From assembly GCF_000813825.1 (NCBI RefSeq), contig NZ_JWTA01000009.1, positions 1 to 64,000 on the forward strand: a DNA stretch of 64,000 bases, given 5' to 3'. Shown here one piece after another: positions 27,768 through 36,142 of this stretch. Positions within the stretch are counted from its first letter, which is position 1; each line of letters begins with the position of its first letter. The DNA comes from Chryseobacterium taiwanense (GTDB lineage Bacteria; Bacteroidota; Bacteroidia; Flavobacteriales; Weeksellaceae). The position numbers and the translations under genes were made by a program. The notes under the pieces are model-generated. The model saw only the letters and a list, made by a program, of their open reading frames with translations. It searched no databases and was not told where the DNA came from.

Positions 27768-29048
27768 ATGAAGCGAGGATTACAATTTTTACTGTTGATT
27801 TTTTCATTGACAGTTTTTGGACAAAAAGAAACGGTTGATACTGCACAGGTCGTTATTCCAAACAGATACAATAGCACTGAAGCTCAGACAAAGCCTTATG
27901 TGATTATGATCTCAACAGATGGTTTTAGATATGACTATGCTAAAAAATACAATGCAGAAAATCTTTTGAAATACTCACAGAATGGAGTTCAGGCAAAAGC
28001 AATGATTCCCAGCTATCCGAGTATTACATTTCCCAATCACTGGACGTTAATTACAGGACTTTATCCTTCTCATCATGGTTTGATTGATAATTATTTCTAC
28101 GATTATAAGAGACAAGAACCGTACGCGATGAGTAATAAAAAAAATGCAGAAGATGGAAGTTGGTACGGTGGAACTCCGCTTTGGAGCTTAGCTGAAAAAC
28201 AGGGAATGGTTTCTGCTTCTTTGCAATGGGTAGGTTCTGCAAGTGAGGCAGGAGGAAAAAGACCCACATACTATTATCCGTATCATGAGAAATTTACCCC
28301 TTCAGAAAAAGTGGATAAAGTGATTGGATGGTTGAAATTACCAATGGATAAAAGACCGCATTTTATCTCATTGTATTTCCCTGAAGTGGATGGAAGCGGT
28401 CATCATTTCGGACCCGATACAAAGGAAACTGAAGACGCTGTTCATTTGATCGATAATGCCATTGGAGAATTGGTTCAGAAAGTAAATGATTTAGGATTAA
28501 AAAATGTAAACTTTGTTTTCGTATCGGATCACGGAATGATAAAAGTAGATGGTGGGAATCCGTTGGAAATTCCTGCTATGCTTTTAGATAAAAATAAATT
28601 TGATATTTATAATTCTCAGACGTTGTTGAGAGTTTACGTTAAAAACTCTGATGAGGTTAAAAAAACGTATAAAGAATTAAGAGCCAATAAAACGGAAGAT
28701 TATGAAGTATATCTGGATAAAAAACTCCCAAAATATCTTCATTTCGGAACAAAAGATGATCAATATAACAGAATAGGACAGATTCTACTAATTCCCAAAG
28801 CTCCAAAAGTTTTCTTGGAAAAAGGGAAAAAAACATCGATTGGAAAACATGGTTATAACCCGAGAATTGTTACTGAGATGAAAGCAACTTTCTTTGCTTG
28901 GGGCTCAGAATTCAAAAATAATCTGGTGATTGATGAATTTGCCAATATCAATGTATATCCTTTGGTTGCAGAAATTTTAGGATTAAAAATTGATGAGCCT
29001 ATTGATGGAAAATGGAAAGTGTTGAAAGGAACATTAAAAGAGAAATAA
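27768..29048 (+). CDS. ectonucleotide pyrophosphatase/phosphodiesterase-type alkaline phosphatase family protein
   Basis: 426 residues, secreted (signal peptide ending TVFGQ). It belongs to the type I phosphodiesterase/nucleotide pyrophosphatase branch of the alkaline phosphatase superfamily. Landmarks: STDGFRYDY (first metal Asp), the nucleophile T87 in SITFPNHWTL, FPEVDGSGHHFGP (metal Asp and His), FVSDHGM (metal Asp-His) and GKHGYNP (metal His). All expected two-zinc ligands are present. It cleaves nucleotide or other phosphodiesters in the periplasm or outside. Monocistronic, with a strong terminator downstream. Confidence 0.92.
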   Translation: MKRGLQFLLLIFSLTVFGQKETVDTAQVVIPNRYNSTEAQTKPYVIMISTDGFRYDYAKKYNAENLLKYSQNGVQAKAMIPSYPSITFPNHWTLITGLYPSHHGLIDNYFYDYKRQEPYAMSNKKNAEDGSWYGGTPLWSLAEKQGMVSASLQWVGSASEAGGKRPTYYYPYHEKFTPSEKVDKVIGWLKLPMDKRPHFISLYFPEVDGSGHHFGPDTKETEDAVHLIDNAIGELVQKVNDLGLKNVNFVFVSDHGMIKVDGGNPLEIPAMLLDKNKFDIYNSQTLLRVYVKNSDEVKKTYKELRANKTEDYEVYLDKKLPKYLHFGTKDDQYNRIGQILLIPKAPKVFLEKGKKTSIGKHGYNPRIVTEMKATFFAWGSEFKNNLVIDEFANINVYPLVAEILGLKIDEPIDGKWKVLKGTLKEK

Positions 29049-29090
29049 AACAATTGGTTTTAATTTCAGTATAAAAAAATCTAATAAGAT

Positions 29091-29125
29091 ACAGTTTCGG
29101 CGAGCCTTTAGCTCGCCGAAACTGT
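29091..29125. terminator. bidirectional terminator between convergent genes
   Basis: A perfect 15-bp stem (29091-29105 with 29111-29125; key part TTTCGGCGAGC) around CTTTA. Upstream A-tract and the flanking T serve the minus-strand gene at 29169 and the plus-strand gene at 27768. Confidence 0.9.
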
Positions 29126-29168
29126 AGATAAAACAGCCTATTCAAACTGACCTGGAATCAAAAGAAAA

Positions 29169-30053
29169 TTAAGCGTTAAACTTACCTGCAAATTCTTTTG
29201 CAAACTCCTCCAGTTTAATGTCTCCATCCACTACAGCATCATGGTCAATAAAATCTTTTTGTACAACTCTCGTTCTGATTCCTCTTCCCATTTCCGTATA
29301 TAGTTCTGCAATTTCCTGAGGAAGTCCAGCCTGTAGCATTCCGTTCAATGATTCTTCGTCTTTGAACTCAACCCATGGAAGTTCTGGTTTTCCGATGGCA
29401 CTTCCGAAAATTTTGGCAAAATCAGAGGCTATTCGAACATCACTTACGATATATTTTACGTTTTTACCTTCTGAGTTGTTGACTAATTCTTTTGCAGCAG
29501 CTTTAGCAATATCTTTCGGGTGAACCAATGGGACTTCTGTATTGATTGGATAATTTCCACCAATAATTCCTGCATTTTTAATCAATGGAATATCATTGAA
29601 GAAATTGATATAGAAATATCCAGCTCTTAAGAAAGTCACTGAAGTATTTTCCAGCTCATTGTAGAATTTTTCAATAAAATGAAGACCTTTTATCGGTCCG
29701 TTTTCAACAGGAGATTCCGCTCCGATACTACTTAGCATAACCACTTTTTTTATGCCTGTCTGTTTGATAGCTTCTGCATAATTTTTTCCTGCATTGATGG
29801 TGTTTTCAACAATATTTTCAAATCCCATATTAGGTGGTGTCATCAAAAATGCGGCATCATTTCCTTTAAAAGTTTCAATTAAAAAATCTAAATCTGTGAT
29901 TGAACCAATCGCTGCTTTTGCCCCTAAATTTTCGATTTCAGTTTTTTTAGAATCATTACTGCTGATGATTGTGATATCGTGTCCTTCTGCAATTAATTGT
30001 TCTGCAAGAGGTTTTGCTACATTTCCCAATGAACCTGTGATGATAATTTTCAT
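29169..30053 (-). CDS. NmrA-like NAD(P)-binding protein
   Basis: 294 residues, cytosolic. The Rossmann motif at the N-terminus is GSLGNVAKPLA, followed by the strand ending in ISSND, and SIGAESPVENG in the middle. It is an atypical short-chain dehydrogenase of the NmrA/azoreductase-like YtfG branch, which senses redox state or reduces quinones; the catalytic YxxxK of classical SDRs is not evident. It is divergent from an HxlR regulator with overlapping promoters, an arrangement typical of electrophile- or quinone-responsive pairs. Confidence 0.85.
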   Translation of the reverse strand: MKIIITGSLGNVAKPLAEQLIAEGHDITIISSNDSKKTEIENLGAKAAIGSITDLDFLIETFKGNDAAFLMTPPNMGFENIVENTINAGKNYAEAIKQTGIKKVVMLSSIGAESPVENGPIKGLHFIEKFYNELENTSVTFLRAGYFYINFFNDIPLIKNAGIIGGNYPINTEVPLVHPKDIAKAAAKELVNNSEGKNVKYIVSDVRIASDFAKIFGSAIGKPELPWVEFKDEESLNGMLQAGLPQEIAELYTEMGRGIRTRVVQKDFIDHDAVVDGDIKLEEFAKEFAGKFNA

Positions 30054-30078
30054 ATGTAAATTTTTTTATTTGCTGATA

Positions 30079-30117
30079 CAAAGGTATATTTGTACTTACT
30101 TTTATACAAGTACTTAC
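30079..30117. promoter_or_regulatory. overlapping divergent promoters with repeated operator half-sites
   Basis: CAAAGGTA at 30079-30086 is a minus-strand TAnnTTTG box and TATATTTG at 30085-30092 a plus-strand one; they share two bases. Immediately after, GTACTT (30092-30097) and AAGTAC (30108-30113) form a dyad with a 10-base gap, and GTACTTAC occurs twice, 18 bp apart (30092, 30110). HxlR-family regulators commonly bind GTAC-containing dyads near their own promoter. Binding is inferred. Confidence 0.6.
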
Positions 30118-30132
30118 CCTAAAGTATGTATT

Positions 30133-30498
30133 ATGGCAGCAATTAAAGAAAGCTCAACGATTCAGCAGAACAAGAAATATGCATTAGATTCTTGTCCGGT
30201 AACGTATGTGATGGAAAAGATCGGTGGATTCTGGAAACCTATTATTTTATACCACCTTTCGAACGGTGATAAAAGATACAGTGAATTGAAACGAGCAATT
30301 CCAGCAGTCACAGAAAAAATGTTGATTCAGCATTTGAAACAATTAGAAAGTGACGGATTGGTGATAAGAACGGCAAAACCAGTCGTTCCTCCTCATGTAA
30401 CCTATGAATTGAGCGAAGCCGGAAAAGGATTAATTCCGGTAATCAATTCCATGGCAGAATGGGCGTTTAAAGATATGGAAGGAAAGTATAGCAATTAA
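30133..30498 (+). CDS. HxlR-family transcriptional regulator
   Basis: 121-residue winged-helix regulator. ATG at 30133 is chosen because the open frame upstream runs through the divergent promoters and the NmrA gene; from here the protein begins MAAIKESST. Conserved blocks are the near-N-terminal Cys before PVTYVMEKIGGFWKPII, then RYSELKRAIPAVTEKMLIQHL and PHVTYELSEAGK. The cysteine (CPV) is where related regulators sense electrophiles or oxidants. It probably controls itself and the NmrA-like gene. Confidence 0.93.
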   Translation: MAAIKESSTIQQNKKYALDSCPVTYVMEKIGGFWKPIILYHLSNGDKRYSELKRAIPAVTEKMLIQHLKQLESDGLVIRTAKPVVPPHVTYELSEAGKGLIPVINSMAEWAFKDMEGKYSN

Positions 30499-30508
30499 TG
30501 ATCAATAA

Positions 30509-30532
30509 AAAGGCCCTCCGAAGAGAGCCTTT
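30509..30532. terminator. hairpin between hxlR-type gene and alcohol dehydrogenase
   Basis: AAAGGC-CTC (30509-30518) pairs with GAG-GCCTTT (30523-30532) with one mismatch, loop CGAA. It lies between convergent genes and can terminate both. Confidence 0.75.
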
Positions 30533-30554
30533 CAGTTAAAATATACGACAAGAA

Positions 30555-31610
30555 TTATAAAGATTGCATGTCAATGACAAAACGATATTTCACATCGCTT
30601 TTCAGCATTCTTTCATAAGCATGGTTGATGTCCTGAATTTTAATTAATTCAATATCAGAAACAATATTGTGTTTTCCGCAGAAATCAAGCATTTCCTGAG
30701 TTTCCGCAATACCGCCGATTAATGAACCAGCTACAGAACGACGTTGGAAAATCATAGGCACTGTACTAGGTTTTGCTTCTTCAAACTGACCTACAAAACC
30801 TACCAAAACAAGAGTTCCGTTCAGTGCAACAGTCTGCATATAGGGATTAATATCGTGCTCGTAAGGAACAGTGTCAATAATTAAATCGAATTTTCCTGCT
30901 ACCTCTTTCATTTGAGAATCATCCGTAGAAATTACTACGTGATCAGCTCCCAATTTTTTAGCATCTTCAGTTTTTCCCGGAGTTCTTGAGAATAACGTCA
31001 CTTCAGCTCCTAAGCCTTTTGCCAGTTTAATCGCCATGTGTCCCAAACCTCCTAAACCTACCACAGCAACTTTAGAGTTCGGACCAACGTTCCAGTGTCT
31101 CAAAGGTGACCAAGTAGTGATTCCTGCACAAAGAAGTGGTGCAACTGCAGCTAGATCAAGATTTTCAGGAACGCTAAGAACAAAATGTTCATCCACAACA
31201 ACTTTCTGAGAATATCCTCCGAAAGTATGCCCTCCCAAATGTTTATCTTTTCCGTTGTAAGTTCCGGTGAATCCGTTTTGACAATATTGTTCCAGATCGT
31301 GTTTACAGCTTTCACAATGTCCGCAAGAATCTACCATACAACCTACTGCAGCTAGGTCTCCAACTTTAAATTTAGAAACTTCGCTTCCTACGCTTGTGAT
31401 TCTTCCTACGATTTCATGTCCCGGAACAACAGGATACATAGATCCGCCCCAGTCATTTCTCGCAGTGTGAAGATCTGAGTGGCAAACTCCACAATATAGA
31501 ATCTCAATTTCTATATCTTTTGCTGTTACTTCTCTTCTTTCAATATTAAGTTCTGCTAAATCTGCAGTTTTAGATTCTGCTCCGTACGCTTTTACAGTGA
31601 GTGTGCTCAT
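30555..31610 (-). CDS. zinc-dependent NAD(P) alcohol/aldehyde reductase (YahK/CAD type)
   Basis: 351-residue medium-chain dehydrogenase. The catalytic zinc site has CGVCHSDLH and GHEIVG; the structural zinc site has C-x2-C-x2-C-x7-C in CGHCESCKHDLEQYC. The Rossmann motif is GLGGLGHMAIKLAKGLGAEV followed by SRTPGK, where Ser and Arg favour NADPH. It reduces aldehydes or oxidises primary alcohols in the cytosol. Terminal VIDMQSL is family-like. An AraC regulator is transcribed divergently 243 bases away and may control it. Confidence 0.93.
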   Translation of the reverse strand: MSTLTVKAYGAESKTADLAELNIERREVTAKDIEIEILYCGVCHSDLHTARNDWGGSMYPVVPGHEIVGRITSVGSEVSKFKVGDLAAVGCMVDSCGHCESCKHDLEQYCQNGFTGTYNGKDKHLGGHTFGGYSQKVVVDEHFVLSVPENLDLAAVAPLLCAGITTWSPLRHWNVGPNSKVAVVGLGGLGHMAIKLAKGLGAEVTLFSRTPGKTEDAKKLGADHVVISTDDSQMKEVAGKFDLIIDTVPYEHDINPYMQTVALNGTLVLVGFVGQFEEAKPSTVPMIFQRRSVAGSLIGGIAETQEMLDFCGKHNIVSDIELIKIQDINHAYERMLKSDVKYRFVIDMQSL

Positions 31611-31832
31611 TTATTTTTAGTTTAAGTGTTAATTGAGTTGAGTTTAAAATTTGTGTTGAGGTATTATTAAAAAAATAGAATGTTTTAATTTACGACTAAA
31701 ATATATTCCTCCGGATTAAATATTCTTATTACGGATACAAAAGTCGAAACTTTTAGATAAACTCTACTTATATAAATTACGGAAAGACGTACCAATTTTA
31801 CCGACCCTGTAAAATATCAACAGAGAAAGTGG

Positions 31833-31840
31833 TAATTTTG
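31833..31840 (+). promoter_or_regulatory. -7 box of the AraC-family gene
   Basis: TAATTTTG matches TAnnTTTG. It ends 13 bases before ATG 31854 and 22 before ATG 31863, which slightly favours the second start. The 31611-31853 region also holds the promoter of the divergent dehydrogenase, not resolved here. Confidence 0.55.
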
Positions 31841-31853
31841 AATTGTAATAAAA

Positions 31854-32765
31854 ATGGAGTTCATGGAAAATCAGGAGGTTGAAATCTATAACAGTGTTTC
31901 GGAGTACAATAAAATGACCAATCAGGAAACCTTACATCCTTTAGTAAGTGTCATTGATTTTTCCAAATCTGATCCTGTAGGTCAGAATATCAGAAAATTT
32001 GGTTTTTATACGGTTTTTCTGAAAGATGTAATGTGCGGAGATATGATCTATGGAAAGCACAGTTATGATTATCAGGAAGGAACTTTGGTTTTCATTGCTC
32101 CCGGACAAACCTATGGAATTTACAATAAAGATAAATATGTTCAGCCTGCAGGATATGCGCTCATTTTCCATCCCGATTTGTTGAAAGGAACCAATCTTGG
32201 GAAGAATATCAAAGAGTACAACTTCTTCTCTTACGACGTACATGAAGCATTGCATCTTTCGGAAAAAGAGAGAGAAATCATTTTAGAATGTTTTAAAAAT
32301 ATAAAACACGAACTTGGGCAGGCAATCGATAAGCACAGCAAATCTTTAATCGTAAATAATATTGAATTGTTTTTAAATTACTGTATGCGTTTCTATGACC
32401 GTCAGTTTATTACAAGAGATCATGTAAATCAGGGCGTTATTGGAAAATTTGAAACGTTGGTAAATGAGTATTTAAAATCTGATAAACCTAAAAACTTAGG
32501 TTTTCCTATGGTAAATTATTTTGCTGAGCAGCTCAACCTTTCTGCAAACTACTTTGGAGATCTGATAAAAAAAGAACTCGGAATTTCTGCTCAGGAATAC
32601 ATTCACAATAAACTGATAGATGTTGCCAAAGATCAAATTTTTGACTCATCAAAATCCATTAGCGAAATTTCTTATGATCTGGGATTCAAATATCCACAGC
32701 ATTTTACACGGCTGTTCAAAAGTAAAGTTGGAGTTTCTCCAAGTGAATATAAAACGTTGAATTAA
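31854..32765 (+). CDS. AraC-family transcriptional regulator
   Basis: 303 residues (300 if translation starts at the ATG at 31863, MENQEV). The N-terminal about 190 residues form a cupin-like ligand domain with VFIAPGQTYGIY. The C-terminal about 100 residues carry two helix-turn-helix units: YFAEQLNLSANYFGDLIKK and ISEISYDLGFKYPQHFTRLF, ending SPSEYK, the AraC signature. It is divergent to the NADP alcohol dehydrogenase. The inducer is unknown. Confidence 0.92.
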   Translation: MEFMENQEVEIYNSVSEYNKMTNQETLHPLVSVIDFSKSDPVGQNIRKFGFYTVFLKDVMCGDMIYGKHSYDYQEGTLVFIAPGQTYGIYNKDKYVQPAGYALIFHPDLLKGTNLGKNIKEYNFFSYDVHEALHLSEKEREIILECFKNIKHELGQAIDKHSKSLIVNNIELFLNYCMRFYDRQFITRDHVNQGVIGKFETLVNEYLKSDKPKNLGFPMVNYFAEQLNLSANYFGDLIKKELGISAQEYIHNKLIDVAKDQIFDSSKSISEISYDLGFKYPQHFTRLFKSKVGVSPSEYKTLN

Positions 32766-32797
32766 CTTTTCATAACTATTGAAAAATATTCGTATTG

Positions 32798-32880
32798 TTT
32801 GTCATTCTGAAAGAATCTAAGCAGGAATTTTTCCATACTATTTTCTAAGACTATATTTAGATCCCTACGGAGATGACAAA
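32798..32880. repeat. 82-bp palindromic dispersed repeat, copy 1
   Basis: The left arm TTTGTCATTCTGAAAGAATC and right arm GATCCCTACGGAGATGACAA are imperfect inverted repeats separated by about 40 variable bases. The same ends recur at 34507-34588 and 40784-40865. It lies downstream of the AraC gene. Confidence 0.75.
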
Positions 32881-33142
32881 CTCTGAAAATAGATTTTCAG
32901 AAAACTTATGTGTTCTTATTTGAGGTTTAATAATAAACTTAATATAACGAAAGTTTAATCTTTTGTGACTTTTGTGGTTGAAAAAATATGCAAAAATTAG
33001 TATCTAAAACTTTGCTGAGTGAAACGTTTTTGCTGTCTTAGAAACGGGCTGAAATTTAAAAGAGATCTTTGTGTTTAAAAATAAAAAAGTCGTAAATTGA
33101 AGTTGAAAAAACTGAAGCCTATTGCTTAAAGCTTGAAGCCCA
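32881..33142. other. intergenic region before the carboxylesterase
   Basis: No supported gene. A small hairpin TCTGAAAAT-AG-ATTTTCAGA lies at 32882-32901. The remainder is AT-rich; a stretch around 32955-32990 (CTTTTGTGACTTTTGTGG) resembles low-complexity spacer. GAAGCC occurs twice just before the ATG (near 33115 and 33135). Confidence 0.4.
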
Positions 33143-34474
33143 ATGACATCACAACAGAATTTTAGAACTCATACTTTTCAGACGCCTTTCGGAAAAATTT
33201 TAGCTTTAAAAGAAAATGGAGTTATTAAAGCTAAAAGCATCCGTTATGCAACATCAGAAAGGTATCAAAGACCTGCTCCGGTAGAATACTCATCTTTGGA
33301 AATTACTTTTCCGGATAAAACTCCGGTGTGTCCACAGAAAATAAGTCCGCTTTTAGAAAGACTGATAGGTAAAACAGAAGTTGAGAAATTTCAAGTTGAT
33401 GAATCTACTCAATATTTAACAATCACCCGTCCTGAAGTAATTGATGAAAATGAAAATCTTCCTGTCGTAGTATGGATTCATGGCGGCTCATATGAAGTCG
33501 GTTGCGGAGATCTTCCTACTTCGGATCCCTCAGTTTGGGTGAAAGAACAAAATATTATTGTCGTTGCGGTGTCTTATCGGCTCGGACTTTTTGGTTTTTT
33601 AGGCGGTGATGAAAAAAGACCTCCGAATTTGGGACTTTTTGATATCATTGAAGCTTTAAAATGGATCAAAAACAATATTGAAAGCTTTGGCGGAAATTCA
33701 GAAAATATTACTCTTTTCGGACAATCTTCCGGTGGTGATGCGATTGCTCATTTAATAATTTCCGAAGGCGTTGAAAATTTATTTCAAAGAGTAATTATTC
33801 AAAGTGCACCGCTTGGTTTCCGCCTAAAAAGAGGCAAAATGTCTCATGAATTTTTTCAGAAAACAGAATTCTTAAAAGACGAAGAAGACCCGTTAAAAAT
33901 GACAGAAAGTTATACGGAATTTCTACCGTCATTGATGAAATATGGCTTAAAAACCTCCATGCCTTTTTGTACCCAATACGACTATCCTCCTTTATGTCGG
34001 GAAGAAGAAAGTTTTCAAAAATGGAAAGAAAATGCTGAAAAATATGATGTACTAATAGGTTTAAATCATGATGAAACCGCTTTTTATGTAAAAACTGCTG
34101 AAGAGGGATTATACACTTATTTACACGAAAAAATTCTCAATAGAATCGTTCGGAAAACTACAGAATCTATTTATGAAAAACCGGCCAATATTTTTGCCCA
34201 AAATTATGCAGAAGGAGGCGGAAATATTTATCAGTTTACCATTCATTCCAACATAAAAAATAATTACATCGGAGCTTCTCATTGTGTTGATCTTCCGCTG
34301 ATCTTTGAAAACGAAATTGCATGGAAAGATTCAGGATTATTAAAAGATGTACCTTGGAAACATGTTCAGGAAAATGGTAAAAAACTCCGTTCCTTATGGG
34401 CGGAATTTGCCAGAACCGGAAAAATTTCTGAAGACTCTGAAAGACCTGAAATCCTCGAGATCCGAAAAGTTTAG
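33143..34474 (+). CDS. type-B carboxylesterase
   Basis: 443-residue alpha/beta hydrolase of the carboxylesterase/para-nitrobenzyl esterase family with no signal peptide. The oxyanion-hole motif is VVWIHGGSYEVG; the nucleophile is S195 in FGQSSGGDA (GxSxG); a candidate acid lies in GLNHDETAFY; the catalytic His is in GASHCVDLPLIF. The length is somewhat shorter than the usual 480-550. It hydrolyses carboxylic esters; the natural substrate is unknown. It is flanked by dispersed repeat copies 1 and 2. Confidence 0.9.
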   Translation: MTSQQNFRTHTFQTPFGKILALKENGVIKAKSIRYATSERYQRPAPVEYSSLEITFPDKTPVCPQKISPLLERLIGKTEVEKFQVDESTQYLTITRPEVIDENENLPVVVWIHGGSYEVGCGDLPTSDPSVWVKEQNIIVVAVSYRLGLFGFLGGDEKRPPNLGLFDIIEALKWIKNNIESFGGNSENITLFGQSSGGDAIAHLIISEGVENLFQRVIIQSAPLGFRLKRGKMSHEFFQKTEFLKDEEDPLKMTESYTEFLPSLMKYGLKTSMPFCTQYDYPPLCREEESFQKWKENAEKYDVLIGLNHDETAFYVKTAEEGLYTYLHEKILNRIVRKTTESIYEKPANIFAQNYAEGGGNIYQFTIHSNIKNNYIGASHCVDLPLIFENEIAWKDSGLLKDVPWKHVQENGKKLRSLWAEFARTGKISEDSERPEILEIRKV

Positions 34475-34506
34475 TCTGATTTTAATTAAAAAAAATATTT
34501 GTAACG

Positions 34507-34588
34507 TTTGTCATTCCGTAGGAATCTAAGCTTATATTTTTAGAATTGTATTTCTAATATTGTAGCCCAGATTCCTACGGAATGACAA
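34507..34588. repeat. 82-bp palindromic dispersed repeat, copy 2 (perfect 20-bp terminal inverted repeats)
   Basis: TTGTCATTCCGTAGGAATCT at 34508-34527 is the exact reverse complement of 34569-34588. The 41-bp interior is AT-rich and unlike that of the other copies. It lies between the convergent esterase and amylase genes and could also act as a hairpin terminator. Confidence 0.85.
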
Positions 34589-34625
34589 GTATTGTAAATA
34601 GAAATAGATTCATGTTTCATATAAA

Positions 34626-36098
34626 TTATTCAACGATCCAAACACTTACATTTCCGGCAGGAACCGGAAAATTTCCCCATCCTTTTTCATCAATAGTCAC
34701 TTTTTCTTCAGATCTTCCTAATAGATCATAAAAAGTTTTCCCGATATACTTTTCACCCATTTCCATAGGTTTCTCGTAAGCATCTTTATTACTTACCACG
34801 ACTGCACAACCTGAATGCTCATCATCCCCATCACGAGTCCAGCCAATGCAGTTGGTATCTTCAAAATAATCTCTTTCTTCGCCGTAAGCGTGATCTTTTC
34901 TGGCTTTCAGAAGCTCTTCGATACCATCAATTTTATTTAAAAATATTTCCTGATCATTACCTTCTTTGTCTTTATCTACATAATGAGCTCCGAACAGATC
35001 TGGATAAAATATACAAGGATAACCGTCTTTTCGTAATAAGATCAAAGCATAAGCAATTGGTTTAAACCATTCTTCTACAGGGGCTTCCAGATCCTGTAAA
35101 GGCTGTGTATCATGATTATCTACCAAGCTTACAGAATGAAGTGGATCTGCCTGTGTAAGACTTCCGTCAAAAATTTTACTGAGATCATAAGAAGATCCTT
35201 CTTTGGAAGCATTATGGAAATTGTTCTGCAACGAACTGTCAAACAGACTCATGCAACCTTCAGTTACTTCAATATATCGTTGAAGCAAATTCAAATATCC
35301 GGGAGCCCAATATTCGCCGACAGCAAAAATATTTTTCCCAGAATTGGAACGGAGTAGAGTGATCCATTCTTTATAAAAATCAAAAGAAATATGTTTTAAG
35401 GCATCAAGACGTACCCCGTCAAAATCCGTCTGCTCAAAATACCATTTTGCCCAGTAATTCAATTCTTCACGTACGTGCGGATTTCGATGTTCTACATCAT
35501 TAAACATCAGATAATCATAATTTCCCTTTTCATCATCAATCATTTCCTCCCAGTCATTCCCATATTCTGACTGAATTTTATAGATATGTTTATCCATTCC
35601 TTCCGCATAGTCGGTTCCGCTGAAGCAGGCAAAATTCCATTCAAAATCTGAATATTTCTTTCCTCTTCCTCCAAATGTAAATTTAGTATAGGACTGTATT
35701 TCGAAAACATCTGAAATTACTTTTTCACGATTATTTTCATCCACTTTTACCACTTTAAAAGTTTCCAGCTCGTCACCGCCTCCTTTGTGTCCCAATACAA
35801 TATCAACAATGATTTGGATATTATTTTTCTTAAGTGCTTTGATGGCTTTTAAATACTGATCTTTCGTACCGTATCTTGTGGGGATGGTTCCTTTTTGGTC
35901 AAACTCTCCGAGATCATAGAGGTCGTAAGTATCATATCCGATAGAATATCCTCCGTTTGCCCCTTTATAGGCCGGAGGAAACCAAACTGAAGTGATTCCT
36001 AATTCTGCTAAATATTCTGCTTGTTTTTCAGCGTCTTGCCAAAGTTTTCCATCTCCTTCCGAGTACCAGTGGAAGAACTGAATCATAGTCTGGTTCAT
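34626..36098 (-). CDS. cytoplasmic alpha-amylase (GH13)
   Basis: 490 residues with no signal peptide, so it acts inside the cell on glycogen or maltodextrins. The four GH13 regions are readable: region I VDIVLGHKGG, region II FDGVRLDALKH with the nucleophile Asp, region III FAVGEYW with the acid/base Glu, and region IV SLVDNHDTQP with the transition-state Asp. The N-terminus MNQTMIQFFHWY is typical of the AmyS/liquefying-type GH13_5 group. It lies 44 bases before the polymerase IV gene on the same strand and may share its transcript. Confidence 0.95.
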   Translation of the reverse strand: MNQTMIQFFHWYSEGDGKLWQDAEKQAEYLAELGITSVWFPPAYKGANGGYSIGYDTYDLYDLGEFDQKGTIPTRYGTKDQYLKAIKALKKNNIQIIVDIVLGHKGGGDELETFKVVKVDENNREKVISDVFEIQSYTKFTFGGRGKKYSDFEWNFACFSGTDYAEGMDKHIYKIQSEYGNDWEEMIDDEKGNYDYLMFNDVEHRNPHVREELNYWAKWYFEQTDFDGVRLDALKHISFDFYKEWITLLRSNSGKNIFAVGEYWAPGYLNLLQRYIEVTEGCMSLFDSSLQNNFHNASKEGSSYDLSKIFDGSLTQADPLHSVSLVDNHDTQPLQDLEAPVEEWFKPIAYALILLRKDGYPCIFYPDLFGAHYVDKDKEGNDQEIFLNKIDGIEELLKARKDHAYGEERDYFEDTNCIGWTRDGDDEHSGCAVVVSNKDAYEKPMEMGEKYIGKTFYDLLGRSEEKVTIDEKGWGNFPVPAGNVSVWIVE

Positions 36099-36142
36099 AC
36101 TTTGTAAAATTTGGTATCTACAAGGTAGTGAAAATTTATAAA

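Noticed and set aside
29794..30132. N-terminal extension of the HxlR-family protein
   Set aside because: It runs antisense through the NmrA gene and the divergent promoters; the ATG at 30133 matches family length.
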